Shown: positions 1 through 7,817, counted from the first letter of the stretch. The stretch: 64,000 nucleotides of DNA from Actinomyces respiraculi (GCF_014595995.2 NZ_CP063989.1:992001-1056000); one strand, 5' to 3'. A program made the numbers and translations. The notes: generated from the sequence alone by a model not told the origin.

Positions 1-504
1 CGCCACGTGGTCGTTCCACAGCGCCCTCGTCACCGCCAGCACCCCACCGACGCGCAGCATCCGCAGCGCCTGCTCGGCCAGCGCGGCCGCCTCCAGCGGG
101 TCGACGTCGAGCACCACCATGTCGTAGGAGCGCGCCGCCATACGCGGCATGACGTCCGAGGCGCGTCCCTGGATGACACGCGTGCGCGAGCCCGGGTACC
201 CGGCGGCGTCGAAGGCGCGGCGGGCCTCCCGCTGGACCTCGGCCTCGACGTCGATCGTCGTGAGCACGCCGTCGGGACCCATCCCCTGAAGTAGCCACAG
301 GCCCGAAACTCCCGTACCGGTGCCGATCTCGGCGACCGAGCGGGCGCCGACGCCGGCCGCCAGCGTGCTGAGCAGCGCGCCGGTGGCAGGCGAGACCGGG
401 CCGACCCCCAGCTCAATGCCGCGCCGCCTGGCCTGCGCCTGGGCCTCGGGCTCAAGGGGGAACTCCTCCGTGTAGGACCAGCTCAGCGTCTTGTCTGCGC
501 TCAT
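1..504 (-). CDS. SAM-dependent O-methyltransferase (3' end cut by window edge)
   Basis: Reads leftward from an ATG at 502-504 and is still open at base 1, so only the first 168 residues are seen. The class I methyltransferase fold is clear: the glycine-rich SAM loop VAEIGTGTGVSGLWLL (about residues 57-72), an acidic end of strand 2 (TTIDVEAE, about 83-90) and a strand 4 motif YDMVVLDVDP (about 127-136). It belongs to the O-methyltransferase family 3 type that in mycobacteria (Rv1220c) sits close to tatB and mrp, the same neighbours as here. It should methylate a small hydroxylated acceptor in the cytoplasm; the acceptor cannot be told. It is divergent from tatB with 187 bases between the two starts. 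Confidence 0.85.
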   Translation of the reverse strand, partial: MSADKTLSWSYTEEFPLEPEAQAQARRRGIELGVGPVSPATGALLSTLAAGVGARSVAEIGTGTGVSGLWLLQGMGPDGVLTTIDVEAEVQREARRAFDAAGYPGSRTRVIQGRASDVMPRMAARSYDMVVLDVDPLEAAALAEQALRMLRVGGVLAVTRALWNDHVA

Positions 505-679
505 GGCGCTGCCTCTCTCCTCGCAGACACGTGCGGGCCGCGCGTGCCGGGGCCATTGTCCCAGGTCCGGTGCCCTCAGGCGCAGTGCGTGGACGGCGCG
601 GGCCCTTAAGCGGGTATCGCCCTGGGCGGATAGGGCGGAAGCGGGATGGGTGACGGTCGGGAGAAACCCGCCGTATCCC

Positions 680-691
680 TATACTGGCGTG
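680..691 (+). promoter_or_regulatory. tatB leaderless promoter (-10 TATACT)
   Basis: TATACT at 680-685 is followed by exactly six bases and then the GTG start at 692, so transcription should begin at or next to the first base of the start codon. No ribosome binding site is present, which fits a leaderless message. Confidence 0.6.
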
Positions 692-1726
692 GTGTTCGGC
701 ATTAACGGGAATGAATTCATCGTCCTCCTGCTGGTGCTGGTGGTCATCATCGGTCCCCAGCGCCTGCCGGAGTACACCCGAAAGTTGACTCAGTGGGTGC
801 GCCAGCTGCGGCTCTTCCTCGACAACGCCAAGGCTCAGATCGCCGAGGAGGTTGGCCCCGAGCTCGCCGACCTCAACCTCCAGGACCTCGACCCCCGCAA
901 CTACGACCCGCGCAAGATCGTGCGCGATGCCCTGGGTGAGGATCTCGACGCGATTCGCAAGGACCTGTCCCAGCCCTTCGAGTCCTTCAGCGCCGCCGCT
1001 AAAGAGTCCAGCGACGCCGCCGCCAAGGCCGTCACGGAGGACGCCCGTTCACGCCACGGCAAGAAGTCCCTGTCCTCGATGATCGATGAGAAGGCCGAGG
1101 AGACCCGCAAGGCGGCGAATGCCACGGCGGCTGATGCCGTCGCCGAGACCGAGGCCGGCACGGTGCCGGCCCAGGTCTCGGCCGCACACGCAGAAAGCAC
1201 CGGGGATACCCCGGCTGCCGAGGCGTCCGTTGACGTCGACGCGCTTACGGATGAGCAGGTCGAGGCCGCCATCGGTGCGGCCCGTGGTGCCGCGGTCCTG
1301 CCTGGGCTGGCCGAGGAGAGCACCGCTATGCACCGCGCCGCCCGCGAACTGACCGACGATGCCGCCTTCGCCGTCGTTCCCGACGACGAGCCGCAGGCCA
1401 CCGAGCTGGCCGAGGAGGACTCCTCGCAGTCCCAGGAGGCCGCAGCCGCCGAACAGGTCGAGACCGCGGGCCAGGGTGAAGTCACCGAGCAGGTTGACGA
1501 CACCGGGCGCCGTGAGTTCTTCTCCGGTGCGGCCGACGCCATTGTCGGCGCCGCCCAGGCTGCTGAGGAGGCCGTGGACCTCGTGCCGGATGAGATCCCT
1601 TCCACCCTCGTCGCCGATGCCCCGCGGGCCGAGCGCGTGCGACCGCTGTCCCCGCGCGACGTCGTGCGCGCCTCCGCTGCCGCCGCCCGTACCTCGCGCG
1701 AGGCCCTGGTCGCTGCCGTCGACTGA
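692..1726 (+). CDS. tatB: Sec-independent protein translocase subunit TatB
   Basis: TatB recruits folded twin-arginine substrates with TatC at the cytoplasmic membrane. The protein (344 aa) begins MFGINGNEF, followed by one N-terminal membrane helix (about residues 9-22), the hinge IGPQRLPEY, and an amphipathic helix starting at KLTQWVRQL. This is the standard actinobacterial TatB layout. The remaining 270 or so residues are acidic, Ala/Glu-rich and probably disordered; that tail is much longer than in E. coli TatB (171 aa). The start was set at the GTG at 692 because it matches the conserved N-terminus and lies six bases after a -10 box; upstream in-frame starts would add a non-conserved extension. 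The gene stands alone between an O-methyltransferase and mrp, as in mycobacteria. Confidence 0.9.
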   Translation: MFGINGNEFIVLLLVLVVIIGPQRLPEYTRKLTQWVRQLRLFLDNAKAQIAEEVGPELADLNLQDLDPRNYDPRKIVRDALGEDLDAIRKDLSQPFESFSAAAKESSDAAAKAVTEDARSRHGKKSLSSMIDEKAEETRKAANATAADAVAETEAGTVPAQVSAAHAESTGDTPAAEASVDVDALTDEQVEAAIGAARGAAVLPGLAEESTAMHRAARELTDDAAFAVVPDDEPQATELAEEDSSQSQEAAAAEQVETAGQGEVTEQVDDTGRREFFSGAADAIVGAAQAAEEAVDLVPDEIPSTLVADAPRAERVRPLSPRDVVRASAAAARTSREALVAAVD

Positions 1727-1776
1727 CCACCCCCGCCGGAACGGTCCCTGTCCGGCCTGAGCCCCGTCTGGCCTCG

Positions 1777-1842
1777 AGCTCCTCGTTTTGGTCTTGAACG
1801 TACGGTGTTGTGCCGTACGTTCGAGAGCACACCGAGGAGTTC
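1777..1842 (+). repeat. Long imperfect inverted repeat downstream of tatB
   Basis: Two 30-base arms (1777-1806 approximately, and 1813-1842) surround a 7-base loop. The inner 10 bases (GAACGTACGG and CCGTACGTTC) pair perfectly, and about 25 of 30 positions match overall, with two more positions able to form G-U pairs in a + strand transcript. It starts about 50 bases after the tatB stop. It has no U-tract, so it could be a non-canonical terminator, an mRNA stabiliser, or the footprint of a small mobile sequence. Confidence 0.6.
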
Positions 1843-1995
1843 GGCGGGTGCGCTCGACCGGTGACGCACGGGGCCTGCCCCGGGCTCCGCGCGCCGGGTG
1901 GGCTTGCACGCTCATGTGACTGGTGTGATTTGGACGATTCGGACTTTTCGCTGGTATCTCGCCGTTTGTGCCCTGAGGTCGAAAACTGTTGTTGA

Positions 1996-2036
1996 GGCTC
2001 CCATGTGCGTGGGGGTTGCTCACGCACATGGGAGCC
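1996..2036. terminator. Perfect 16 bp hairpin in the tatB-mrp gap
   Basis: Arms 1996-2011 (GGCTCCCATGTGCGTG) and 2021-2036 are perfect complements around a 9-base loop. The symmetrical stem without a T-run is the typical form of intergenic terminator between convergent genes in this window, but it lies about 270 bases from tatB and 380 from mrp, so its role is uncertain. Confidence 0.5.
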
Positions 2037-2418
2037 GAATGACTCGAGAACACCGATCTAGAAAACCGCAGGATTCCGCGGATTCTGACAGACGTCGACA
2101 AGCGTGAGCGTGCAACCCGGACACCACACGTCACCGAAGGGCCGAGTCCCGGGACCCGAGGCCGTCGTCCCTGTGGTCGCCCCAGGTCCGTGGTCGCCGC
2201 CTGTCCCGCCGCCACGTACCGCTTCCCACGCAACCCTCGAACTCGCACGCCCGGGCGCCCTCGACTGACAGCCCGAGGCACAGGCGGATCCGTTGGACCG
2301 GCATGCGGGCACCGTCGGACACGCAGATGGGCCAACAGCCTCACCCAGGCGGGACGCACCGGGGCAGCGGCAGCAGTGACAGTGGGCCCGGCCGGGACGG
2401 GCTAGCCCGGGAGGACGG

Positions 2419-3579
2419 TCAGCTGGTCACCGGGCTGATGCCGAGACGCATCCCTGCCAGGCCGCGCTGGGTGTGGCCCAGGCGCTGCGCCACCTCACTC
2501 AGGGCGAGGGCCGCCGGGGAGTCCGCCGGAGGACGGCCCGAGTTGGCCACCGTCACCGGCACGCCGGCGTCGGAGCCCTCGCGCAGCTGGATGTCGAGCG
2601 GCAGCTGGGCGAGCAGCTCCACCTCGTAGCCGAGCGTCTGGGTCAGCGAGGCCGAGACCGCCTGGCCGCCGCCCGCGCCGAAGATCTCCAGGCGCGAGCC
2701 ATCCGCCTGAGGCAGGTAGGACATGTTCTCGATGACCCCGGCAACCTTCTGCTTGGTCTGTGTCGCGATGAGGCCCGTGCGCTCGGCAACCTCGGCCGCC
2801 GCCGTCTGCGGGGTCGTCACCACGAGAATCTGCGCGTTGGGCAGCAGCTGCGCCACGGAGATCGTCACGTCACCCGTGCCGGGCGGCAGGTCGAGCAGCA
2901 GGACGTCGAGGTCGCCCCAGAACACGTCCGTGAGGAACTGCTGGACGGCGCGGTGCAGCATGGGGCCGCGCCAGACGACGGGCTGCTTGTCCTCCACGAA
3001 CATGCCGATGGAGATGACCTTCACCCCGTGAGCCACCGGCGGCACGATCATGCCGTCGAGCTGTGTGGGCACGTGGTCCACGCCGAGCATGCGGGGGATG
3101 GAGAAGCCGTAGATGTCCGCGTCGACGACGCCGACGCTCAGGCCCTGGGACGCCAGGGCCGCCGCGAGGTTCGCCGTGACAGAGGACTTGCCGACCCCGC
3201 CCTTGCCCGAGGTGACGGCATAGATGCGGGTGAGGCTGCCGGGCTTGGTGAAGGGAACCTCCGGCTCCGCCTGGCCGCCGCGCAGGCGCACACGCAGCTC
3301 GGCGCGCTGCTCGTCGGTCATGACGCCCATCTGCACTCGCACGCCGGTGACACCCGGCACGGCGCCGACCTCCCGCTCGGTGTCGGCGGTGATCGTGTCG
3401 CGCAGGGGGCAGCCGGCCACGGTCAGCAGGACGCCGACGGTGACGACGCCGTCGGTACCGATCTCGACGGACTCGACCATGCCGAGCTCGGTGATGGGCC
3501 TGCGGATCTCCGGGTCGTTGACTCGGCTCAGGGCCTCGAGGACCTGCTCTTGAGTGGGCATCGTGGGCGTCGTGGGCAT
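2419..3579 (-). CDS. mrp: Mrp/NBP35-family iron-sulfur cluster carrier ATPase
   Basis: The 386 aa protein has an N-terminal MIP18/DUF59 domain (about 9-90) and a P-loop ATPase domain. The deviant Walker A motif SGKGGVGKS lies at 124-132 with the catalytic Lys131, followed by VVDADIYG (Walker A' Asp) and DLPPGTGD (Walker B). Family members bind and transfer Fe-S clusters to apoproteins in the cytosol. The CxxC cluster-binding motif found after ENMS in E. coli Mrp is absent (here ENMSYLPQADGSRLEIFG), a feature that I believe other actinobacterial Mrp proteins share. The ATG at 3579 lies six bases after a -10 box TACGAT, so a leaderless message is likely; a second ATG six codons in is less likely. 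Confidence 0.9.
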   Translation of the reverse strand: MPTTPTMPTQEQVLEALSRVNDPEIRRPITELGMVESVEIGTDGVVTVGVLLTVAGCPLRDTITADTEREVGAVPGVTGVRVQMGVMTDEQRAELRVRLRGGQAEPEVPFTKPGSLTRIYAVTSGKGGVGKSSVTANLAAALASQGLSVGVVDADIYGFSIPRMLGVDHVPTQLDGMIVPPVAHGVKVISIGMFVEDKQPVVWRGPMLHRAVQQFLTDVFWGDLDVLLLDLPPGTGDVTISVAQLLPNAQILVVTTPQTAAAEVAERTGLIATQTKQKVAGVIENMSYLPQADGSRLEIFGAGGGQAVSASLTQTLGYEVELLAQLPLDIQLREGSDAGVPVTVANSGRPPADSPAALALSEVAQRLGHTQRGLAGMRLGISPVTS

Positions 3580-3591
3580 GGTGCCATCGTA
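3580..3591 (-). promoter_or_regulatory. mrp leaderless promoter (-10 TACGAT)
   Basis: On the minus strand TACGAT (3591-3586) is followed by six bases and the ATG at 3579. There is no ribosome binding site. Confidence 0.55.
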
Positions 3592-3722
3592 GGGGAGACG
3601 GACGGGCCCGCCACGGGCCCGGGCCCCGATGGGACGAGGCTCTCGTCAGGCACCGGTGACGTCAGGTGCCGACGGCGATGACACGGCATGCGTCAGGCAA
3701 GGCTGAGTCGGTGCCGTCCCAG

Positions 3723-4370
3723 TCAGGCCCCGGCCGGCCCCGGCTCTGCGTCCTGGGCCTCGTGCCCGGCACGCTCCTCCTGGGCCTCGTGCTCCGCGTG
3801 CTCGTCGTGCTCGGCACGCTCATCGTGCTCATCCGCCAGCTCCTCGACGATCTCGCCGACGATCTCCTCGCGAGAGCGGCGCTCCTCCTCCACCAGCTCG
3901 GCGAGCATGTCCCGCAGCTCACTGCGCACGAAGTCGCGGGTGGCCACCTCGTTCATCGCCAGGCGCAGCGAGGCGATCTCACGGGTCAGGTACTCGGTGT
4001 CCTCCAGGTTCGCCTGGGCGCGCTGACGGTCCTGCTCCGCCGTGACCCGGTCGCGGTCATCCTGACGGTTCTGCGCCAGAAGAATGAGCGGCGCCGAGTA
4101 GGATGCCTGGAGCGAGAGCATGAGCGTCAGGGCCGTGAAGCCGAGCTCGGCCTTGTCGAAGCGCATGGAGGACGGGCCGAAGGTGTTCCACGCCATCCAG
4201 ATGATGACGAAGAGCGTGAGCCAGATGAGGAAGGTCGGTGTGCCCGAGAACCGGGCGATCGCCTCAGACACCCGCCCCGACGTGTCGGAGGAGGTGTGCC
4301 TGCGAGGACGCATCCAGCGCAGCCGGCGGGCGCGGCCCTCCTCCAGCGGCTGGTCGAGCTGCTCAGGCAT
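3723..4370 (-). CDS. DUF1003 family membrane protein
   Basis: The 215 aa protein carries two membrane helices (about 46-64, FLIWLTLFVIIWMAWNTF; and about 79-98, ending SAPLILLAQNR) that form the DUF1003 core. A long charged coiled coil follows (about 100-170). The last 35 residues are a His/Glu/Asp-rich tail with repeats such as DEHAEHEAQEE. Function is not known for the family. Its ATG overlaps the stop of the MgtE-like gene by 8 bases, so the two are translationally coupled and probably act together in divalent cation homeostasis; the acidic His-rich tail would suit metal binding, which is an inference. Mycobacteria have the same neighbour pair next to mrp. Confidence 0.85.
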   Translation of the reverse strand: MPEQLDQPLEEGRARRLRWMRPRRHTSSDTSGRVSEAIARFSGTPTFLIWLTLFVIIWMAWNTFGPSSMRFDKAELGFTALTLMLSLQASYSAPLILLAQNRQDDRDRVTAEQDRQRAQANLEDTEYLTREIASLRLAMNEVATRDFVRSELRDMLAELVEEERRSREEIVGEIVEELADEHDERAEHDEHAEHEAQEERAGHEAQDAEPGPAGA

Positions 4371-5670
4371 TGGCGCTCCTCTCGATCATCTCGTCGGTCA
4401 CGGCGTCGTCGGCCTCACGCCAGTCGTCGGGCATGAGGTGGTCCAAAACGTCGTCGACGGACACCGCGCCCAGCAGGCGCCCGGCCTCATCCTGGACCGG
4501 CAGCGCCGTGAGGTTGTAGGTCGCCAGCAGGCGCGTGACCGTACCGATGGAGTCGTCGGGCAGAACGACGTCGAGGTCCTTGTCGAGGATCGAGCCCAGC
4601 GGCTGCTGCGGCCGCTCACGCAGGGCCCGCTGCAGGTGCACCATCCCCAGGAAACGACCCGCAGGCGTCTCCAGGGGCGGGCGGCACACAAAGGCCACCG
4701 CCGCCAGCGCCGGTGCGGTCTCCGCCTTGCGGGCCTGGGCGAGGAAGGTCGCCACCGTGGCCTCCGGCGGCAGGATGATCGGCTCCGTCGTCATGAGGCC
4801 ACCGGCGGTGTAACCGTCATAGGTGAGCAGGCGGCGCACGTCCTCGGCCTCATCCGGCTGCATGAGGTCCAGCAGGACGTCGGCCTTGGCGGTGGGCAGC
4901 TCGGCCACGAGGTCGGCGGCGTCGTCGGGCTGCATCGCGTCCAGGACGTCCGCGGCCCGGGCGGCGTCGAGCGCGGAGATGAGGGCGACGGCCTCGTCGT
5001 CGCTCAGCTCCTCGACAACGTCGGCCAGGCGGGCGTCCTCGAGCTCGGCGGCCACCTCCACCTGCCTCGCCAGGGGCAGGTCGGCCAGGACGCCGGCGAG
5101 GTCCGCCGGCTTGAGGTCCTCCATCGTCGCCAGCAGGGCCGCCGCGGACTGGGGCCCAAGCGATCCGGCCAGGCCCGTGACGTCGTCGGGACGCACGATG
5201 AAGGTCTCGCCGCGGCGCAGGCCCAGCGGCCCGGAGGAGGCCCGCTGGACGAACAGGCGCGTGACCTTCCAGTCGCGGTTGCGGTCCTTCTCGATGGCAA
5301 CGTCGCGCACGCTCACCTGGCCCGAGCCGTCGCGCATTGTCACCACCCGGTCCAGCAGCTCGGAGAAGACGAGGGTCTCGACCGCGCGCTGCTCGAAACG
5401 GCGGATGTTGACCAGGCCCGTGGTGATGACCTGACCCGGGTTGATCGCCGTGACACGCGAGAGCGGCAGGAATACCCGACGGCGGCCGGCCACCTCGATG
5501 ACGAGGCCGACGGCGCGCGGCTGCCCGCGATGGGCCAGCAGCACGACGACGTCATGGACTTTGCCGACGGCGTCGCCCAGGGGGTCGAAGACACCCGTGC
5601 CGACGAGGCGCGCGACAAAGACGCGCGTGGCCGACGGGCGGCTCGTGCTGCGAGTACTTGTGTTCTCCAC
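4363..5670 (-). CDS. Soluble MgtE N-domain/CBS protein with PRC-barrel
   Basis: The 435 aa protein starts with a PRC-barrel-like segment (about 15-90), then a helical MgtE N-terminal superhelix (about 160-265, with the repeated pattern ELSDDEAVALISALDAARAADVL), then two CBS domains (about 280-435). The membrane domain of true MgtE magnesium channels is missing altogether and the reading frame ends with the second CBS domain. It is therefore a cytosolic sensor-like relative (Rv1232c type), not a transporter. The start is placed at GTG 5670 because it lies six bases after the -10 box TAGTCT; a GTG two codons upstream would overlap that spacer. It overlaps the DUF1003 gene, its likely membrane partner. 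Confidence 0.85.
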   Translation of the reverse strand: MENTSTRSTSRPSATRVFVARLVGTGVFDPLGDAVGKVHDVVVLLAHRGQPRAVGLVIEVAGRRRVFLPLSRVTAINPGQVITTGLVNIRRFEQRAVETLVFSELLDRVVTMRDGSGQVSVRDVAIEKDRNRDWKVTRLFVQRASSGPLGLRRGETFIVRPDDVTGLAGSLGPQSAAALLATMEDLKPADLAGVLADLPLARQVEVAAELEDARLADVVEELSDDEAVALISALDAARAADVLDAMQPDDAADLVAELPTAKADVLLDLMQPDEAEDVRRLLTYDGYTAGGLMTTEPIILPPEATVATFLAQARKAETAPALAAVAFVCRPPLETPAGRFLGMVHLQRALRERPQQPLGSILDKDLDVVLPDDSIGTVTRLLATYNLTALPVQDEAGRLLGAVSVDDVLDHLMPDDWREADDAVTDEMIERSANA

Positions 5671-5682
5671 AGGCACAGACTA
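5671..5682 (-). promoter_or_regulatory. Leaderless promoter of the MgtE-like gene (-10 TAGTCT)
   Basis: TAGTCT (minus strand, 5682-5677) plus six bases leads directly into the GTG at 5670. The same transcript should carry the DUF1003 gene. Confidence 0.5.
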
Positions 5683-5749
5683 TGCGCCCTGAGCGTGACG
5701 GTGCCCTGAGACGCCTGCCGCACTCAGGCCCGCATGGGACGATGACCTC

Positions 5750-6451
5750 ATGAGTCAGCCGATGAGCGCCTACCCGGCGAGCCGTGCCAGGACCATGCCC
5801 CAGGGTGAGGAGGTCGCCTCCTTCGCCACCTATCCGGAGGCCCAGGCCGCCGTCGACTCCCTGAGTGACGACGGCTTCCCCGTCCACTACCTCGCCATCG
5901 TCGGCACCGACCTGCGCCAGGTGGAGAACATCACCGGGCGCATGAGCTGGGGGCGCGCCGTGGCCTCCGGCGCCGCCTCGGGCTTGTGGCTCGGCGTGCT
6001 CGTCGGAGCCATGCTCTCCTTCTTCGGCAACGGCGCCCCTACGGGCGGTGCGAGCTTCCTCATGGCGATGCTCCTGGGCATCGTGTGGGGGATCTTGTTC
6101 CAGGTGGTCAGCTACGCCCTGACCCGTGGCCGGCGCGACTTCACCTCCACCAGCGCGGTCATTGCCTCGCGTTACTCCATCATCGCCGCCCAGCAGGCTG
6201 CGCAGGCGGCCCAGGCCCTGTCCCGGGCGCCCGGCAACCTCACGCGGGGCGGGGCCGCGGCGCGCCGTGCCGAGGAGCGTCGGGCCGCCCGGGACGCCGA
6301 GCCCACGGCCTTCGGCTCGCGCCCGGATGAGCAGCCGCGCTTTGGCGTGCGGCTGTCCGACGTCGGGGCGGAGCCGGGGGGCGACGTCGGGACACGACGA
6401 CCCGGGGCCGACGACCCCGCGGCCGGGACGCCGTCGGAACGCGAGGCCTGA
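5750..6451 (+). CDS. General stress protein 17M-like membrane protein
   Basis: The 233 aa protein opens with the conserved YflT/general stress segment EEVASFATYPEAQAAVDSL (about 22-40) and then two hydrophobic helices (about 78-100, glycine-rich, and 108-125). The final 80 residues are Arg/Pro-rich and disordered. The family (for example Rv1234, also near mrp in M. tuberculosis) has no proven biochemical role. The ATG at 5750 lies six bases after GACGAT, a weaker version of the leaderless promoter pattern seen elsewhere here; no ribosome binding site is visible. It is divergent from the MgtE-like gene. Confidence 0.75.
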   Translation: MSQPMSAYPASRARTMPQGEEVASFATYPEAQAAVDSLSDDGFPVHYLAIVGTDLRQVENITGRMSWGRAVASGAASGLWLGVLVGAMLSFFGNGAPTGGASFLMAMLLGIVWGILFQVVSYALTRGRRDFTSTSAVIASRYSIIAAQQAAQAAQALSRAPGNLTRGGAAARRAEERRAARDAEPTAFGSRPDEQPRFGVRLSDVGAEPGGDVGTRRPGADDPAAGTPSEREA

Positions 6452-6490
6452 GACGGCGGCGCTACCGGTGCCACTGAGACGGTCAGTGCC

Positions 6491-7426
6491 TCAGGCGCAG
6501 GCCTCGGGCTCGCGGTGGCCGGCCGGCTCGATCTGGAAGGTCGAGTGCCGGATGCTCACCGGGAAGTGCTCGGCCACGCAGGACTGCATGGCGCACAGCA
6601 GGTCACCCGTGGCCCCTGCAGCCTCGCGCTCGTCGGTGATGACGATGTGCGCGGTGAGCACCGGCAGCCCCGGGGCCACCGTCCAGGCGTGCAGGTCGTG
6701 GACGGCGACGACGCCGTCGAGACCCATGAGGTGTCGGCGCACCTCGCTCAGGTCGAGGTCCTGGGGAGCGAGCTCCATGAGGACGCTGCCGGCCGAGCGC
6801 AGCAGCGACACCGCGCGCGGCACGATGAGGACGACGATGAGCAGGGAGGCGACGGCGTCGGCCTGCTGCCAGCCCGTGACGGCGATGACGACGGCGGCCA
6901 CGAGGACACCGACGGAGCCGAGCGCGTCGTTGGCGACCTCGAGGAAGGCGGCGCGCATGTTGAGGCTCTCGCCCTGACCGCCCGCGAGCACGAGCAGACC
7001 GACGGCGTTGGCGACCAGGCCGATGACGCCCATGACGATCATCGGTGTGGAGGCGACCGGTGAGGGGGAGACCAGGTCGGTGAGGGCCCGCACCGCGACC
7101 ACAAGGCCGACGACGGACAGCATGCCGGCCTGGAGGGCGGCTCCGATGACCTCGGCGCGGCGCATGCCCCAGGTGGAGTGCTGTGAGGCTGGGCGCCGCG
7201 CGAGCATGGCGGCGCCGAGCGCGATGACGAGACCGGCCGAGTCGGTGGCCATGTGTCCGGCGTCGGCCAGCAGGGCGAGGGAGCCGGACAGGAGCGCGGC
7301 GACCACCTCGGCGATCAGGACCGTCGCGGTCAGCGCCAGGACGATGCCAAGGCGCGTGATCGAGGACGTCGCCGTGTGGGTGTGGGCGTGGGCGGCCGGA
7401 TGCTGCCCGCCGTTGCGCCCGCTCAT
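6491..7426 (-). CDS. Cation diffusion facilitator (CDF) metal exporter
   Basis: The 311 aa protein has six predicted membrane helices and a C-terminal cytoplasmic domain with HDLHAWTVAPGLPVLTAHI, as in ZitB/CzcD exporters. A His-rich N-terminus (HAHTHT) precedes helix 1. The helix 2 metal site is H58-xxx-D62 (DAGHMATDS). In helix 5 the usual His is a Glu: E163-xxx-D167 (LEVANDALGS), which may alter metal preference. It should exchange cytosolic Zn2+ or a similar divalent ion for protons. It follows the ArsR regulator with a 4-base overlap, so the two form a metal-responsive operon. Confidence 0.9.
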   Translation of the reverse strand: MSGRNGGQHPAAHAHTHTATSSITRLGIVLALTATVLIAEVVAALLSGSLALLADAGHMATDSAGLVIALGAAMLARRPASQHSTWGMRRAEVIGAALQAGMLSVVGLVVAVRALTDLVSPSPVASTPMIVMGVIGLVANAVGLLVLAGGQGESLNMRAAFLEVANDALGSVGVLVAAVVIAVTGWQQADAVASLLIVVLIVPRAVSLLRSAGSVLMELAPQDLDLSEVRRHLMGLDGVVAVHDLHAWTVAPGLPVLTAHIVITDEREAAGATGDLLCAMQSCVAEHFPVSIRHSTFQIEPAGHREPEACA

Positions 7427-7791
7427 GGCGTGTGCTCTGCGTCGGGGGCCGCTGCGGAGGCGGAGGCGAGCAGCGCGCGGGCGGTGACGAGGACGGAGGT
7501 CAGCAGGTCCTCGTGCTCCAGGCAGCTGACCCGGGCGCGCCCGTGCGTGTGGGTGGAGATGAGCCCGGCGTCACGCAGGAGCCCCAGGTGCTGGGAGACC
7601 GTGGACTGTGCCAGGCCCAGGTGCTCGGAGAGCTCGCCGACGCGGTGCTCACCGCCGCGCAGGTGCTGGAGGATCGCCAGGCGCGTGGGGTCGGCGAGGA
7701 CGGACAGGAGCCCGGCGAGGTCCGTCGCCTCCTCGACCGAGCCCGTGTCGCGGGTGAGGTCTGTCGGCAGAGGTCCATGAATCATCGGCAT
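7423..7791 (-). CDS. ArsR/SmtB-family metal-responsive repressor
   Basis: The 122 aa protein is a winged-helix ArsR protein: LSVLADPTRLAILQHL (about 28-43) begins the domain and GELSEHLGLAQSTVSQHLGLLRDAGLI (about 51-77) is the DNA-recognition helix pair. Cys110-type ligands of ArsR (ELCVCDL) are absent; the only cysteine is in RVSCLEHED, so sensing is likely through His/Asp/Glu residues as in CzrA. The stop overlaps the start of the CDF exporter gene (ATGA). The ATG at 7791 abuts a perfect palindrome that covers its promoter, so the protein very likely represses itself and the exporter until the metal is in excess. Confidence 0.88.
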   Translation of the reverse strand: MPMIHGPLPTDLTRDTGSVEEATDLAGLLSVLADPTRLAILQHLRGGEHRVGELSEHLGLAQSTVSQHLGLLRDAGLISTHTHGRARVSCLEHEDLLTSVLVTARALLASASAAAPDAEHTP

Positions 7792-7817
7792 ATACCGATA
7801 ATATCGGTATGTGTCAA
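7792..7817 (-). promoter_or_regulatory. arsR-CDF promoter and palindromic operator
   Basis: Bases 7792-7810 form a perfect palindrome, ATACCGATA-A-TATCGGTAT. On the minus strand it contains TATTAT (7803-7798) six bases before the ATG at 7791, the leaderless pattern used by many genes here. A consensus TTGACA (7817-7812) sits just upstream; with a 17-base spacer it would instead pair with TATATG overlapping the start codon. In either reading the palindrome blocks the core promoter, as expected for an ArsR operator. Confidence 0.65.

Larger units (their letters stand above)
1727..2418. other. 692 bp gene-free gap between tatB and mrp
   Basis: The gap lies between the ends of two convergent genes. 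It holds two strong inverted repeats (1777-1842 and 1996-2036, listed separately). The stretch 1900-2110 is visibly less GC-rich than the surroundings. Open frames through it are short, arginine-rich and lack any recognisable domain, so no gene is called. The part 2110-2418 shows nothing that I can name. Confidence 0.6.

Noticed and set aside
491..691. N-terminal extension of tatB from a TTG at 491
   Set aside because: The extra 67 residues are Arg-rich, overlap the divergent methyltransferase start, and TatB should begin directly at its membrane helix; a leaderless promoter points to GTG 692.
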